64,000 nt of DNA from Burkholderiaceae bacterium (GCA_947448695.1 CANFOL010000002.1:1-64000), one strand, 5' to 3'; shown: positions 1 to 8,907, numbered from the stretch's first letter. Notes: generated by a model from the letters alone, not told the origin. Translations and numbers: made by a program.

Positions 1-22
1 AAAAAGACTTTCAATACATTTT

Positions 23-715
23 TTAAACTTGATGACTTGAACTAACGGTTCTTAATACAACTTCATCTATAAAATTACCCCAGTGAGCCAGTTTTGCCTT
101 TGTGGTAATTTTCTCACCCAAAAAAGCCGTCAAGGTATATTGATTCGACAAATAAAAATATCCCATCGAAGCAATGAGTAGATAAATGTCGCGCGCCGCA
201 ATGTCCTGACGAAAAATTCCGATTCTTTTACCTTGATCTAACACCTTATCAACAATCGATATTGCTGGCGTTGAAAAGTCTTTAGTTTCACTTGAAGTCG
301 AAATAAACTCCCCTCGATGCAAATTTTCATTATTTAAGAGTGTGATAAATTCTGGATGCTTCTGGTAATAGTTCCAGATAAAGTAAGCTACTTTTCGTAA
401 TGCTTCTTCCGGTTTTTCAATATCGAGCTTTACTTTAGCCTCAGCTTCATTAAATTGTTTATAAATCTCTTGAATAGCCGCAACATATAAGCCCTGCTTA
501 CTACCAAAATAGTAGTAAATCATTCGGTCATGTGATTTGGCGAGCTTAGATATCTTTTCTGTACTACCGCCTTCATAACCAAAGGTCGAAAAAACATCAA
601 TCGCTGCTTTTAAAATCTGAGCCCGTGTAGCCATCGCAGAAAGACCTCTTACCCCTAAAATTTTCTTTTCTTTAGGTGTAGTGACCGGCTCTTTGATCGC
701 AGTGTTTTTTTTCAT
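23..715 (-). CDS. TetR/AcrR family transcriptional regulator
   Basis: This is a DNA-binding repressor of the TetR family, about 230 residues. The N-terminal helix-turn-helix spans roughly residues 30-80, with the family hallmark YYYFGSKQGLY at about 67-77. The rest is a helical ligand-binding domain. I start it at the ATG at 715, just after the stop of the upstream reductase gene and behind a weak AGTAGG; an in-frame ATG at 745 would give 240 residues but overlap that gene by 26 bases. It follows the ferredoxin reductase gene on the same strand and faces away from the N-heterocycle cluster. I infer that it controls both units from the palindrome at 1637-1662. The ligand is unknown. Confidence 0.88.
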   Translation of the reverse strand: MKKNTAIKEPVTTPKEKKILGVRGLSAMATRAQILKAAIDVFSTFGYEGGSTEKISKLAKSHDRMIYYYFGSKQGLYVAAIQEIYKQFNEAEAKVKLDIEKPEEALRKVAYFIWNYYQKHPEFITLLNNENLHRGEFISTSSETKDFSTPAISIVDKVLDQGKRIGIFRQDIAARDIYLLIASMGYFYLSNQYTLTAFLGEKITTKAKLAHWGNFIDEVVLRTVSSSHQV

Positions 716-719
716 CTGC

Positions 720-1493
720 CTACTGGTCAGCAAAGGCTTTTTCAATCACAAAGTCCCCAGGTGAACTGGTATTGCCCTCTTTAAATCCACGAGCTTCGAA
801 CATGTGTTTGAGATCCTTGATCATGGCATTACTTCCACAAATCATGACCCGATCATTTGTTGGATCAAATTTCGGTAACGCCAGGTTTTTATTTAACTCA
901 TCGCTTTCAATCAAGTCAGTGATTCTACCCATTTGGTGATAGTTCTCTCGGGTCACGGTTGGATAATACAAAAATTGATTCGAAACCATCTCACCTAAAA
1001 ACTCATGCTTGGGTAATTCGTTAGTCAAGTAATCTTGATAAGCTAATTCTTTCACTTCACGCACGCCATGAACTAAGATTACTTTTTCAAACTTCTCATA
1101 AGTATCAGGATCACGAATAACGCTTAAAAACGGTGCTACTCCAGTTCCTGTGGATAATAAATATAAGTTTTTTCCGGGTAATAAATAGTCAATTAATAAA
1201 GTACCCGTCGGCTTCTTGCCAACAATCACCGTATCGCCCACTTGAATATTCTTCAGCTTGGAAGTCAAAGGACCGTCTTCGACTTTAATACTTAAGAACT
1301 CGAGATGCTCTTCATAATTAGGGCTTACGATGCTATAAGCTCTCAGTAAAGGCTTGGCACCTACCATCAAGCCAATCATGGTGAAATGCCCATTACTAAA
1401 TCGTAGCGCGGGGTCACGTGTCGTTGTAAAAGAGAATAAACGATCCGTCCAGTGATGAACACTCAAAACTTTTTCTTCTAAAAATGCACTCAT
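720..1493 (-). CDS. fpr: Ferredoxin--NADP(+) reductase
   Basis: This is an FAD-dependent cytoplasmic reductase that passes electrons between NADPH and ferredoxin or flavodoxin. At 257 residues it has the usual length of bacterial FPRs. Residues 51-54 (RAYS) form the FAD-binding RxYS motif, GTGVAPF at about 115-121 is the NADP-binding loop, and the C-terminus ends in VIEKAFADQ, as is typical of the subclass with a short tail beyond the conserved region. It sits directly upstream of the TetR gene on the same strand and diverges from the reductase operon. The inference is that it supplies low-potential electrons to the 6-hydroxynicotinate-reductase-like enzyme at 1738. It could also be a general oxidative-stress FPR. 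Confidence 0.9.
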   Translation of the reverse strand: MSAFLEEKVLSVHHWTDRLFSFTTTRDPALRFSNGHFTMIGLMVGAKPLLRAYSIVSPNYEEHLEFLSIKVEDGPLTSKLKNIQVGDTVIVGKKPTGTLLIDYLLPGKNLYLLSTGTGVAPFLSVIRDPDTYEKFEKVILVHGVREVKELAYQDYLTNELPKHEFLGEMVSNQFLYYPTVTRENYHQMGRITDLIESDELNKNLALPKFDPTNDRVMICGSNAMIKDLKHMFEARGFKEGNTSSPGDFVIEKAFADQ

Positions 1494-1636
1494 AAATACT
1501 CAATATTTTAATTTAAAGACTTCATTGATAATATTAGCCTAAGCCAGCTCTTTACACATCGATTGATTCCGAATCTCTTGCCTAGGGTAAACGATAGGAC
1601 TATAAAACTCCTTGTCACAAGTTGTTATTTTATGAG

Positions 1637-1662
1637 TTTCGTGTAGTATATACAACATGAAA
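1637..1662. promoter_or_regulatory. Palindromic operator, probable TetR-family site
   Basis: A 26-bp dyad lies in the 244-bp divergent control region. Its 16-bp core is TGTAGTATATACAACA, which is symmetric except for one base pair, and the flanks TTTC and GAAA extend the symmetry with one further mismatch. A possible -35 (TTGTTA, 1622-1627) precedes a -10-like TAGTAT (1644-1649) inside the dyad, so a bound repressor would block transcription of the rightward operon. Binding by the adjacent TetR protein is inferred from position and symmetry. Confidence 0.5.
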
Positions 1663-1737
1663 TTAATTTTTTGATCGTATTGTGCTCAAGGGTAATTTTA
1701 TTTAAAAAATCACTCTTTGCATTCCTTGAAGTTGAAA

Positions 1738-3378
1738 ATGAGTTATCACAATAAAACCGATGGCATAGGACAATCCCCCACTGATGCGATCACGCAGGAT
1801 CAGAGTGAGGCAGGAGCTTCTGCAGAGTTTTTAGTCAGAGCCAAACCTCGGAATGAGCGGATGGCCAGCGATAAAATCGAATGCAATGCCTGCCCAGTAT
1901 TATGTCAAATATCCCCGGGTAAAGTTGGCGCATGTGATCGATATGCAAATCAAGATGGTTTTTTATTACGGGTTGACCCTGTCGTTATTCTGCGAAAAAA
2001 TCTGGATGCAGGCTCTGCACTAGCAGTTCCTTTTCTAGGTAATCGCCCTCAAGAAAATCCAGATACCGAAACGCCCGCATCTTGGAGCGGAGATTTACTT
2101 CTCGCAAATGAGTCATTTGTGACTGGACTGGGCTCATCTACAACCTACCCCGACTATAAGCCCGCTCCTTTTATTGTCTCTAGTCAACATGAAGGTGTCG
2201 ATGTAATTACCGTAGTCACAGAAGGCATCTTTAGCTACTGTAGCTATAAAGTCAAAATTGATACCGACCGTTACCTTGGTCCTGAGAAAGCCAATATTAT
2301 TTGTCAAGGAGAGGTCGTCGGCCATGTCACTACTGCAGAGTATGGCTCTCAAATGTTATCCATCGGCGGCGTGCATCACTTGACCGGTGGCAGTAAAAAA
2401 GAAGGTCGGATTACTTGCGAGCTGATGCAACAACTTGGCAATTGTCATGCCGTAGAGCTTTCTATTGATGGCGGTGCTCATTTAATTATTCAGGCAGGAA
2501 AAGCACCTATCGTTGATGGAGTTGAAGAAAAACATATGCGTGTCGGATGCGGCTCTGCCGCAATCGGTATCTTTGCACGACAATTTAATGGTCTGGTGGA
2601 TGAGGTGGTTGTGGTCGATGATCACATCACTGGGATACTCACCGAACATCAAGCTGGCAAATGTCTAGATATGAGGCCTTCGGGTCTCAAAATTCATGGA
2701 CGAAAATCTACCCCTGGTCGATATTTTCAAGTGGCCAATCCTGGAACTGGTTGGGGAGGCACTGATATTGAAGACCCTCTATCAATCATCGAGACCTGGG
2801 ACCCTGCAAAAGCTTGGCCTGGTTTAACACTATTAATGACATCGACAACAGGTGCGATGGCTTCTTTTTATGAGCTCAATGATCAGTTAATTCCGATTGA
2901 AAAACCTATCCCTGATGCTGTTCAAGTGATTATTGATCGTATCGTGGAAAACTGTGAACCATCTCTTACTTCCGTTTTATTCCTGGGCGGTGCTGGAGGA
3001 AGTCTAAGGGCTGGAGTTACCGAAAACCCCATCCTACTCACTCAAGCCATTAAACGATCTTTGGTTAACGTGACTTGCGGAGGTGCCCCTGCTTATATTT
3101 GGCCAGGTGGCGGTATTACCGTGATGGTTGATGTCATGAAAATGCCAGAAAATAGTTTTGGTACCGTACCCACTCCTGCCATTGTTGCTCCGATCGAATT
3201 TAGTATGAAACTCGATGATTACCGCCGTCTGGGTGGTCATATGGATTATGTCCGAAGCATCGATCAAATTTTACATACCGGAAGTTGGCATCAAGATGGC
3301 GCTCCCACTGCAAGGGTGCTTCAAGAGCGTGGTGATAAAAATCATTGGCCATTTTCTGATCCACCAATGCTGGGTTAA
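1738..3378 (+). CDS. 6-hydroxynicotinate reductase-like iron-sulfur protein
   Basis: This 546-residue protein resembles the family annotated as 6-hydroxynicotinate reductase, which in anaerobic nicotinate fermentation reduces 6-hydroxynicotinate to 1,4,5,6-tetrahydro-6-oxonicotinate with ferredoxin as donor. A cysteine cluster at about residues 49-66 (CxxCxxxC, nine residues, then C) suits one Fe-S centre. Glycine-rich stretches near the C-terminus (GGAGGSLRAG, CGGAPAYIWPGGG) look like cofactor or substrate loops. I use the ATG at 1738; a TTG at 1717 would add seven residues. It heads the operon and is followed after 4 bases by the UPF0280 gene. The exact substrate here is inferred from the NicAB-like genes downstream. 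Confidence 0.72.
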   Translation: MSYHNKTDGIGQSPTDAITQDQSEAGASAEFLVRAKPRNERMASDKIECNACPVLCQISPGKVGACDRYANQDGFLLRVDPVVILRKNLDAGSALAVPFLGNRPQENPDTETPASWSGDLLLANESFVTGLGSSTTYPDYKPAPFIVSSQHEGVDVITVVTEGIFSYCSYKVKIDTDRYLGPEKANIICQGEVVGHVTTAEYGSQMLSIGGVHHLTGGSKKEGRITCELMQQLGNCHAVELSIDGGAHLIIQAGKAPIVDGVEEKHMRVGCGSAAIGIFARQFNGLVDEVVVVDDHITGILTEHQAGKCLDMRPSGLKIHGRKSTPGRYFQVANPGTGWGGTDIEDPLSIIETWDPAKAWPGLTLLMTSTTGAMASFYELNDQLIPIEKPIPDAVQVIIDRIVENCEPSLTSVLFLGGAGGSLRAGVTENPILLTQAIKRSLVNVTCGGAPAYIWPGGGITVMVDVMKMPENSFGTVPTPAIVAPIEFSMKLDDYRRLGGHMDYVRSIDQILHTGSWHQDGAPTARVLQERGDKNHWPFSDPPMLG

Positions 3379-3382
3379 AACG

Positions 3383-4321
3383 ATGAATCCTCAGCGCTCA
3401 AAACTGCCGAATGGTCAACAACACTTTGCTTGGGGTCCTATCGATCTCGTGATTGGCGTACAGGCAGAGTGCAATCATCATAAAGATTTAATCGAACAAG
3501 CTCATGACCATGCTTGGGCAAGATTTCAACACATCTTGCCAGAACTCGTCGCGGAGTTATCGACCCTCAAGCAAGCGGTTCGATCTGGCACGAATAATCC
3601 TCTCAACGGCACGATAGCGCGCAGTATGTGGCAGGCGTGCCAACCCTTTCTACCTCAGTTTATTACACCCATGGCCGCTGTTGCTGGTGCGGTTGCAGAT
3701 GAAATTATTCAAAGTTATCAAATCAATGGGATCCGTAAAGCTTGGGTTAATAATGGCGGTGATATTGCGGTGCATCTCGCACCCCATCAAACCATCCCTA
3801 TCGGTGTCTGCGCGGATGCTTACCGAGCTCATGACAACCTACAAACAAGTGGGACTTTCAACCTCGATGGTCAATTAACGATTGCATTCAAAGACCCTGT
3901 AAGAGGAATCGCTACAAGTGGATGGCAAGGCAGAAGCTTTTCCATGGGAATTGCAGATAGTGTGACTGTTTTAGCAAACACTGCGGCATGCGCAGATGCG
4001 GCTGCAACCATCATCGCTAATGCGGTGAATGTCAACGATGATCGAATTGTCCGCCGAAGAGCTTGTGATGTGAAAGATGATTCCGATTTAGGTGAATCTC
4101 TCATCACGGCTCATGTCCCAACACTTGAGTTTGAGGTGATTGAATACGCCTTAGAAAATGGACTGATGGTTGCTCAAGCATTAAAAGATCAAGGTTTAAT
4201 TTGGGGAGCAATCCTTTCTTGTCAACAACAAGTCCATTATGTACAGGATACGAGTGATGCAATCCCAATCCACATGATGAGTATGACCCCGCCATCAACG
4301 ATTGCACTACCTGTCATTTAA
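3383..4321 (+). CDS. UPF0280 family (ApbE-like) protein
   Basis: This 312-residue protein matches the UPF0280 family, distantly related to ApbE flavin transferases. Visible signatures are MAAVAGAVAD at about 98-107 and the NNGGDI motif at about 123-128, which resembles the GGD motif of the ApbE flavin- and metal-binding site. The start is the ATG 4 bases after the stop of the reductase gene; longer readings in this frame run back inside that gene and lack a ribosome site. The family has no settled function that I know of. Placed directly behind an Fe-S reductase, it may attach or load a flavin on that enzyme, or catalyse a later step of the pathway. Confidence 0.75.
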   Translation: MNPQRSKLPNGQQHFAWGPIDLVIGVQAECNHHKDLIEQAHDHAWARFQHILPELVAELSTLKQAVRSGTNNPLNGTIARSMWQACQPFLPQFITPMAAVAGAVADEIIQSYQINGIRKAWVNNGGDIAVHLAPHQTIPIGVCADAYRAHDNLQTSGTFNLDGQLTIAFKDPVRGIATSGWQGRSFSMGIADSVTVLANTAACADAAATIIANAVNVNDDRIVRRRACDVKDDSDLGESLITAHVPTLEFEVIEYALENGLMVAQALKDQGLIWGAILSCQQQVHYVQDTSDAIPIHMMSMTPPSTIALPVI

Positions 4322-4344
4322 ATAAAATAATTGGAAATAAGACA

Positions 4345-5019
4345 ATGATCGAAATTCGCAGAATCCTGACAACTGTTGAAGATATCTTCCATGAGTTTGG
4401 TCCAGTTCCACAAACTCCTTTGAGAAGAGGCGCCATTGCGATGGTCATTACCAATCCATTCGCAGGCAAGTATGTGCAAGACATCATCCCCATGATGGAC
4501 GCTCTTCAGCCATCTGGTATACAAATGGCGCATCAATTATTAAAAGCGATGGCAGTTCCAGAATCAGCTATTCAAAGTTATGGTAAAGGTGCCATTATCG
4601 GTGAAGATGGCGAGTTAGAGCATGGTGCCCTTTGGCATGTGCCTGGCGGTTATGCCATGAGAGAACTCCTGGGCTGGAAAGGTGATCGTCCACCTAATGA
4701 TGAAAAAAATTCCACGCAGTTTGATCAGTATGCGAAAGGTCAATCTATCAACGCCACCGGTAAAAAAGGGAATGCGATTGCAATCGTCTCTTCGACCAAA
4801 AAAGTGGGCCCTCCAGGAACGACGCTTGATATTCCATTAACCAATATCAATGCAAGTTACGTGCGAAGCCATTTTGACGCTATTGAGGTTCGAGTCCCCG
4901 GAGCACCCTATGCAGATGAACTTGTCTATATATTAGCCATGAGCACTGGCGCCAGAATTCATCAGCGCGTTGGTGGCTTGGCGGCCGATAAAATTTCTGT
5001 TTGGGATGGTCAAAGATAA
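4345..5019 (+). CDS. DUF1185 / amino acid synthesis family protein, copy 1
   Basis: This 224-residue protein belongs to Pfam AA_synth (PF06684, DUF1185), a family with a chorismate-mutase-like fold and no proven reaction. Shared family blocks are AGKYV at about 39-43, SYGKGAIIGEDGELEH at about 79-94, a GTTLDIPL segment, and VRSHFDAIEVRVPGAP near residue 180. It has about 30 extra residues in the middle compared with the next gene, whose product is its paralogue. Both sit between the ring reductase and the importer, so a role in the same pathway, perhaps hydrolytic ring opening, is likely. That activity is inference. Confidence 0.8.
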   Translation: MIEIRRILTTVEDIFHEFGPVPQTPLRRGAIAMVITNPFAGKYVQDIIPMMDALQPSGIQMAHQLLKAMAVPESAIQSYGKGAIIGEDGELEHGALWHVPGGYAMRELLGWKGDRPPNDEKNSTQFDQYAKGQSINATGKKGNAIAIVSSTKKVGPPGTTLDIPLTNINASYVRSHFDAIEVRVPGAPYADELVYILAMSTGARIHQRVGGLAADKISVWDGQR

Positions 5020-5079
5020 ACCGTCATACTGAAATCACAGCACGTTTTAAAAACAATTCTTCAAGGATAAATAAATATC

Positions 5080-5664
5080 ATGAAAGCAAAAATTCGCAAA
5101 CTCATCGTACAAGTTGATGAGGTACATATCGAAATGGGTCAAGCAATCAATCCCCCAACTAGACGCGCCTTAGCCATGGCAGTCATAGAGAACCCTTGTG
5201 CAGGCAAATATGTTGAAAACTTGGATGAATTGATTGCTATTGGTGAGGACCTCGGCGGCTACTTAGGTAACCGCTGTGTAGAAGCTTTAGGAATCCTTCC
5301 ATCTGAAGCACAAAGTTATGGCAAATCAGCGATTGTGGGAGAAGCTGGTGAAATTGAACATGCAGCGGCCATACTTCATCCCAAAATGGGTGCAGGCCTG
5401 CGTGTGGCAGTCGAAAAAGGTGCAGCTTTGGTACCCTCTAGTAAAAAAAGGGGTGGAATGGGCACCGCAATTGATGTACCCTTAGGTCATAAGGATGCTG
5501 CCTTCGTTAGAAGCCACTTTGATGCCATTGAAGCGCGGGTATCTGACGCCCCAAGAAAGAATGAGATTGTTGTGGCCATTGCAGTAACTAATAGCGGTCG
5601 TCCATTAGCACGTGTTGGAGGACTTCAAGTCAACGAAATTAAAGGCGTTGATGGTTTAAAGTAA
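5080..5664 (+). CDS. DUF1185 / amino acid synthesis family protein, copy 2
   Basis: This 194-residue protein is the second AA_synth (PF06684) family member in the operon. It shares with copy 1 the blocks CAGKYVE, SYGKSAIVGEAGEIEH, GTAIDVPLGHKDAAFVRSHF and the ending RVGGLQ. It lacks the roughly 30-residue insertion seen in copy 1. The two genes are separated by 60 bases and were probably made by an old tandem duplication, given their considerable divergence. They may form a mixed oligomer, or act on successive intermediates. No catalytic residue can be named with confidence. Confidence 0.82.
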   Translation: MKAKIRKLIVQVDEVHIEMGQAINPPTRRALAMAVIENPCAGKYVENLDELIAIGEDLGGYLGNRCVEALGILPSEAQSYGKSAIVGEAGEIEHAAAILHPKMGAGLRVAVEKGAALVPSSKKRGGMGTAIDVPLGHKDAAFVRSHFDAIEARVSDAPRKNEIVVAIAVTNSGRPLARVGGLQVNEIKGVDGLK

Positions 5665-5754
5665 TCAGTATCAGTTGCGGAAGTTTGTAGTAAAAAAATC
5701 AATGAATCTACCAGTACGTTTTTATAAAAATAGTCTGACAACTAGGAGAATGGA

Positions 5755-6951
5755 ATGATAAGAATCAAATTAATGGGAACAACTATAGCGGCAAGCTTGT
5801 TGCTATTGCAAGGTGCGGTGCAAGCTCAAGAAACGATTAAGATTGGTGAAATTAATAGCTATAAAGCACAACCTGCTTTTTTAGAGCCGTACAAAAAGGG
5901 TATGGATCTTGCCATTGAGCAAATTAACGCTGCTGGTGGTGTGAATGGTAAAAAACTTGAGCTCATTTCACGGGATGATAATGCCAATCCTGGTGACGCT
6001 GTGCGTGTTGCAGAAGAATTAATTTCTCGTGAAAAAGTGGATGTCTTAACGGGAACCTTTTTATCCAATATCGGTTTAGCGATCACTGATTTTGCGAATC
6101 AGAAAAAATTCTTCTTCCTAGCAGCTGAGCCGTTAACCGATAAGATTACTTGGCAAAACGGTAATCCTTACACATACCGCCTACGCCCTTCTACTTATAT
6201 GCAAGTTGCGATGTTAGTACCTGAGGCAGCAGCTCTCAAAAAGAAACGTTGGGCAATTATTTACCCAAACTATGAATACGGTCAATCAGCCGCTGCAACA
6301 TTTAAAGCCCTTCTCAAAAAAGCTCAACCGGACGTGGAGTTTGTGGCTGAACAAGCAACTCCGCTTGGTAAGTTAGAAGCAGGTAGCGCTGTACAAGCTT
6401 TAGCAGACGCCAAACCAGATGCTGTTTTCAATGTGTTATTTGGTGCTGACTTAACGAAGTTTGTGCGTGAAGGAAATACGCGTTCACTTTTCCAAGGTCG
6501 TGATGTGGTGAGTTTACTAACGGGTGAGCCTGAATATTTAGATCCGTTAAAAGATGAAACCCCGAACGGCTGGATCGTGACAGGTTACCCTTGGTATAGT
6601 ATTCAAACACCTGAGCACAAAACATTCTTAGATGCGTATCAAAAGAGATTTAATGACTATCCACGTCTTGGTACGGTTGTGGGCTATGCAACTATTTATT
6701 CTTTAGCTGAAGGAATGAAAAAAGCCAAATCTACTGAAACTGATAAATTGATCGCAGCTTTTAAAGGGCTTCAAGTAGATACTCCTCTAGGCAGAATTAC
6801 TTACCGCGCTCAAGATAACCAATCCACGATGGGTGCATTTGTTGGTCGTACGAAAAATGATGGTGGTAAGGGTGTGATGGTCAATTACCGCTATATCGAT
6901 GGTGCAAGAGTTCAACCATCAGATGCTGAAGTTAAACAATTACGTCCATAA
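5755..6951 (+). CDS. ABC transporter periplasmic substrate-binding protein (LivK/Peripla_BP_6 type)
   Basis: This 398-residue periplasmic binding protein has a signal peptide at about residues 1-24 ending in QGAVQAQ. The mature part begins ETIKIGEINSYK and has the two-lobe organisation of branched-chain amino acid/amide binding proteins, including GMDLAIEQINAAGGVNGK and a region speaking of ELISREKVDVLTG. An AGGAG-like site (ctaggagaatgg) precedes the ATG. This subfamily carries amides, aromatic acids or amino acids. Because it lies inside an N-heterocycle cluster, a nicotinate-like substrate is the best guess. A hairpin follows the gene at 6973-7003. Confidence 0.9.
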   Translation: MIRIKLMGTTIAASLLLLQGAVQAQETIKIGEINSYKAQPAFLEPYKKGMDLAIEQINAAGGVNGKKLELISRDDNANPGDAVRVAEELISREKVDVLTGTFLSNIGLAITDFANQKKFFFLAAEPLTDKITWQNGNPYTYRLRPSTYMQVAMLVPEAAALKKKRWAIIYPNYEYGQSAAATFKALLKKAQPDVEFVAEQATPLGKLEAGSAVQALADAKPDAVFNVLFGADLTKFVREGNTRSLFQGRDVVSLLTGEPEYLDPLKDETPNGWIVTGYPWYSIQTPEHKTFLDAYQKRFNDYPRLGTVVGYATIYSLAEGMKKAKSTETDKLIAAFKGLQVDTPLGRITYRAQDNQSTMGAFVGRTKNDGGKGVMVNYRYIDGARVQPSDAEVKQLRP

Positions 6952-6972
6952 TTTTTTTCAACCTAAAGATCA

Positions 6973-7003
6973 AACCCGAATCTAAGAGAATAAGATTCGG
7001 GTT
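6973..7003 (+). terminator. Intercistronic hairpin between binding-protein and permease genes
   Basis: A perfect 11-bp inverted repeat, AACCCGAATCT (6973-6983) and its complement (6993-7003), encloses a 9-base loop. Only a weak T-rich run (ttattt) follows. It is therefore better read as a partial terminator or an mRNA-stabilising end that keeps the binding protein more abundant than the permease, an arrangement known for other ABC operons. It ends 14 bases before the permease ATG at 7018. Confidence 0.6.
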
Positions 7004-7017
7004 ATTTGAGTAAATAT

Positions 7018-8907
7018 ATGGATTTTTCTAGTCTAGCAGTTCAACTTCTCAACGGTTTGGCAAGCGCCTCATCGTTATTTTTAGTCTCAGCAGGCCTGTC
7101 CCTCATTTTTGGCGTTACCCGTATTGTTAATTTTGCGCACGGTTCATTTTTCTTAATCGGTATTTATCTTGCGTATTCTTTAGCAACTTATTTTTCAACT
7201 CCTTTTGGCTTTTGGGCAGGCATTGTTCTTGCCGCTATTTTCGTTGGGTTAATCGGTGCTGTGTTTGAAATTATTCTACTCCGGAGAATCTATAAAGCGC
7301 CAGAGTTATTTCAGTTACTCGCTACCTTTGCCTTGGTATTAATTATTAAAGATGCGGTTTTATGGTTATGGGGTCCCGATGAATTACTGGGTCCAAGAGC
7401 TCCAGGTTTTAAAGGGGCTGTCATGATTTTGAATCGTCAATTTCCCAGCTATGATCTTTTTCTCATTATTGTCGGACCCATTGTTTTAATATTACTTTGG
7501 CTCTTGCTTAAGAAAACCCGCTGGGGAACGTTAATTCGTGCCGCCACTCAGGATCGTGAAATGGTCGCCTCCTTAGGGGTTAATCAGGTGATTCTGTTCA
7601 CGTCAGTATTTGCGATGGGAGCAATGCTCGCTGGTTTAGGTGGCGCCTTGCAATTACCTCGCGAATCCGCCAACTTAGAATTAGATATTCATGCCATTAG
7701 TTCAGCCTTTGTGATTGTAGTGGTTGGTGGTATGGGATCGATTCCTGGAGCATTCATTGCAGCACTGATTATTTCGGAAGTAAAAGCGGTCTGTACCTGG
7801 ATTGGTCTCGTACAGATTTTCGGTTTTGAAGTCTCTTTCTCGAAACTGACATTGGTTGTTGATTTTTTAGTCATGGCGATTGTGCTTGTCTTACGTCCTT
7901 GGGGTCTAATGGGAAGACCTCAAGTATCGATTCCCCATAGTTCAGAGTTCGAGTCTTCCTACAGAACGCCAAATTTCTTATTAAAGATGGTGGGCGGTAT
8001 TTTACTTTTATCACTATTGAGCTTATCTTTCATCGCTAAAGAGTCTCCTTATACGATCGTTTTAGCCATCGACCTATTGATTGCCAGTATCTTTGCCGTG
8101 AGCTTACATTTTATTATGGGCCCTGGTGGCATGCACTCGTTTGGTCACGCCGCTTACTTTGGTTTAGGTGCTTATATCGCAGCTCTTATTGCAAAACATG
8201 CTGGGGCTTCAATGGAGATGGTGTTGATTATCGCTCCCCTCCTTACCGGTGTAGCAGCTGTTATTTTTGGTTGGTTTAGCGTTCGTTTATCTGGCGTATA
8301 TTTGGCGATGCTGACCTTAGCTTTTGCACAGATTGCTTGGGCAATTATCTTTCAATGGGATTCATTGACCGGCGGTAGTAATGGACTTACCGGCGTCTGG
8401 CCTTCAGCATTCTTCAACGACAAACTTCATTATTTTTATCTCACCCTAGGACTGACAACTTTCACGATTCTGATACTTTGGCGAATGCTGTTTTCACCTT
8501 TTGGTTTTGCCCTTCGTGCAGGCCGTGATTCATCCATGCGCGCAGGGGCTATCGGTATCAATGTTAAAAGAGTTCAACTCACGGCTTTTGTCCTTGCAGG
8601 CATTTTTGCGGGTCTTGGCGGTGTTTTATTTGCATTTTCAAAAGGGAGTATTTCTCCGGACGTAATTGGTATTAATCGCTCGGTTGATGGACTTGTGATG
8701 GTTTTACTGGGTGGTGTCAATGCCCTAACTGGTCCAATCGTGGGAGCTTTTACCTTTACTTGGTTACACGATGTGATTGCCCGTTCAACGGATTACTGGA
8801 AAGCTTCTTTAGGTTTTATTATTCTGTTCCTCGTGCTGGTATTTCCAAAGGGGATTTCTGGAACGATTGACCATTGGTTCCACAAACTGAGTGAGCGTAG
8901 AACATGA
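7018..8907 (+). CDS. Fused LivH-LivM branched-chain amino acid-type ABC permease
   Basis: This 629-residue inner-membrane protein joins two permeases that are usually separate. The N-terminal half (about 1-290) is LivH-like, with LSLIFGVTRIVNFAHGSFF near the start and GGMGSIPGAFIAA around 235. The C-terminal half (about 325-620) is LivM-like, with GPGGMHSFGHAAYFGLGAY and the cytoplasmic loop FGFALRAGRDSSMRAGAIGI. I take the ATG at 7018; a TTG at 7006 is an alternative. It overlaps the following ATP-binding gene by 4 bases (ATGA), which implies translational coupling. Such fusions are known in Burkholderiales. Confidence 0.9.
   Translation: MDFSSLAVQLLNGLASASSLFLVSAGLSLIFGVTRIVNFAHGSFFLIGIYLAYSLATYFSTPFGFWAGIVLAAIFVGLIGAVFEIILLRRIYKAPELFQLLATFALVLIIKDAVLWLWGPDELLGPRAPGFKGAVMILNRQFPSYDLFLIIVGPIVLILLWLLLKKTRWGTLIRAATQDREMVASLGVNQVILFTSVFAMGAMLAGLGGALQLPRESANLELDIHAISSAFVIVVVGGMGSIPGAFIAALIISEVKAVCTWIGLVQIFGFEVSFSKLTLVVDFLVMAIVLVLRPWGLMGRPQVSIPHSSEFESSYRTPNFLLKMVGGILLLSLLSLSFIAKESPYTIVLAIDLLIASIFAVSLHFIMGPGGMHSFGHAAYFGLGAYIAALIAKHAGASMEMVLIIAPLLTGVAAVIFGWFSVRLSGVYLAMLTLAFAQIAWAIIFQWDSLTGGSNGLTGVWPSAFFNDKLHYFYLTLGLTTFTILILWRMLFSPFGFALRAGRDSSMRAGAIGINVKRVQLTAFVLAGIFAGLGGVLFAFSKGSISPDVIGINRSVDGLVMVLLGGVNALTGPIVGAFTFTWLHDVIARSTDYWKASLGFIILFLVLVFPKGISGTIDHWFHKLSERRT

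Noticed and set aside
3215..3382. Upstream extension of the UPF0280 gene
   Set aside because: These 56 codons overlap the reductase gene and have no ribosome site; the ATG at 3383 fits the family start.
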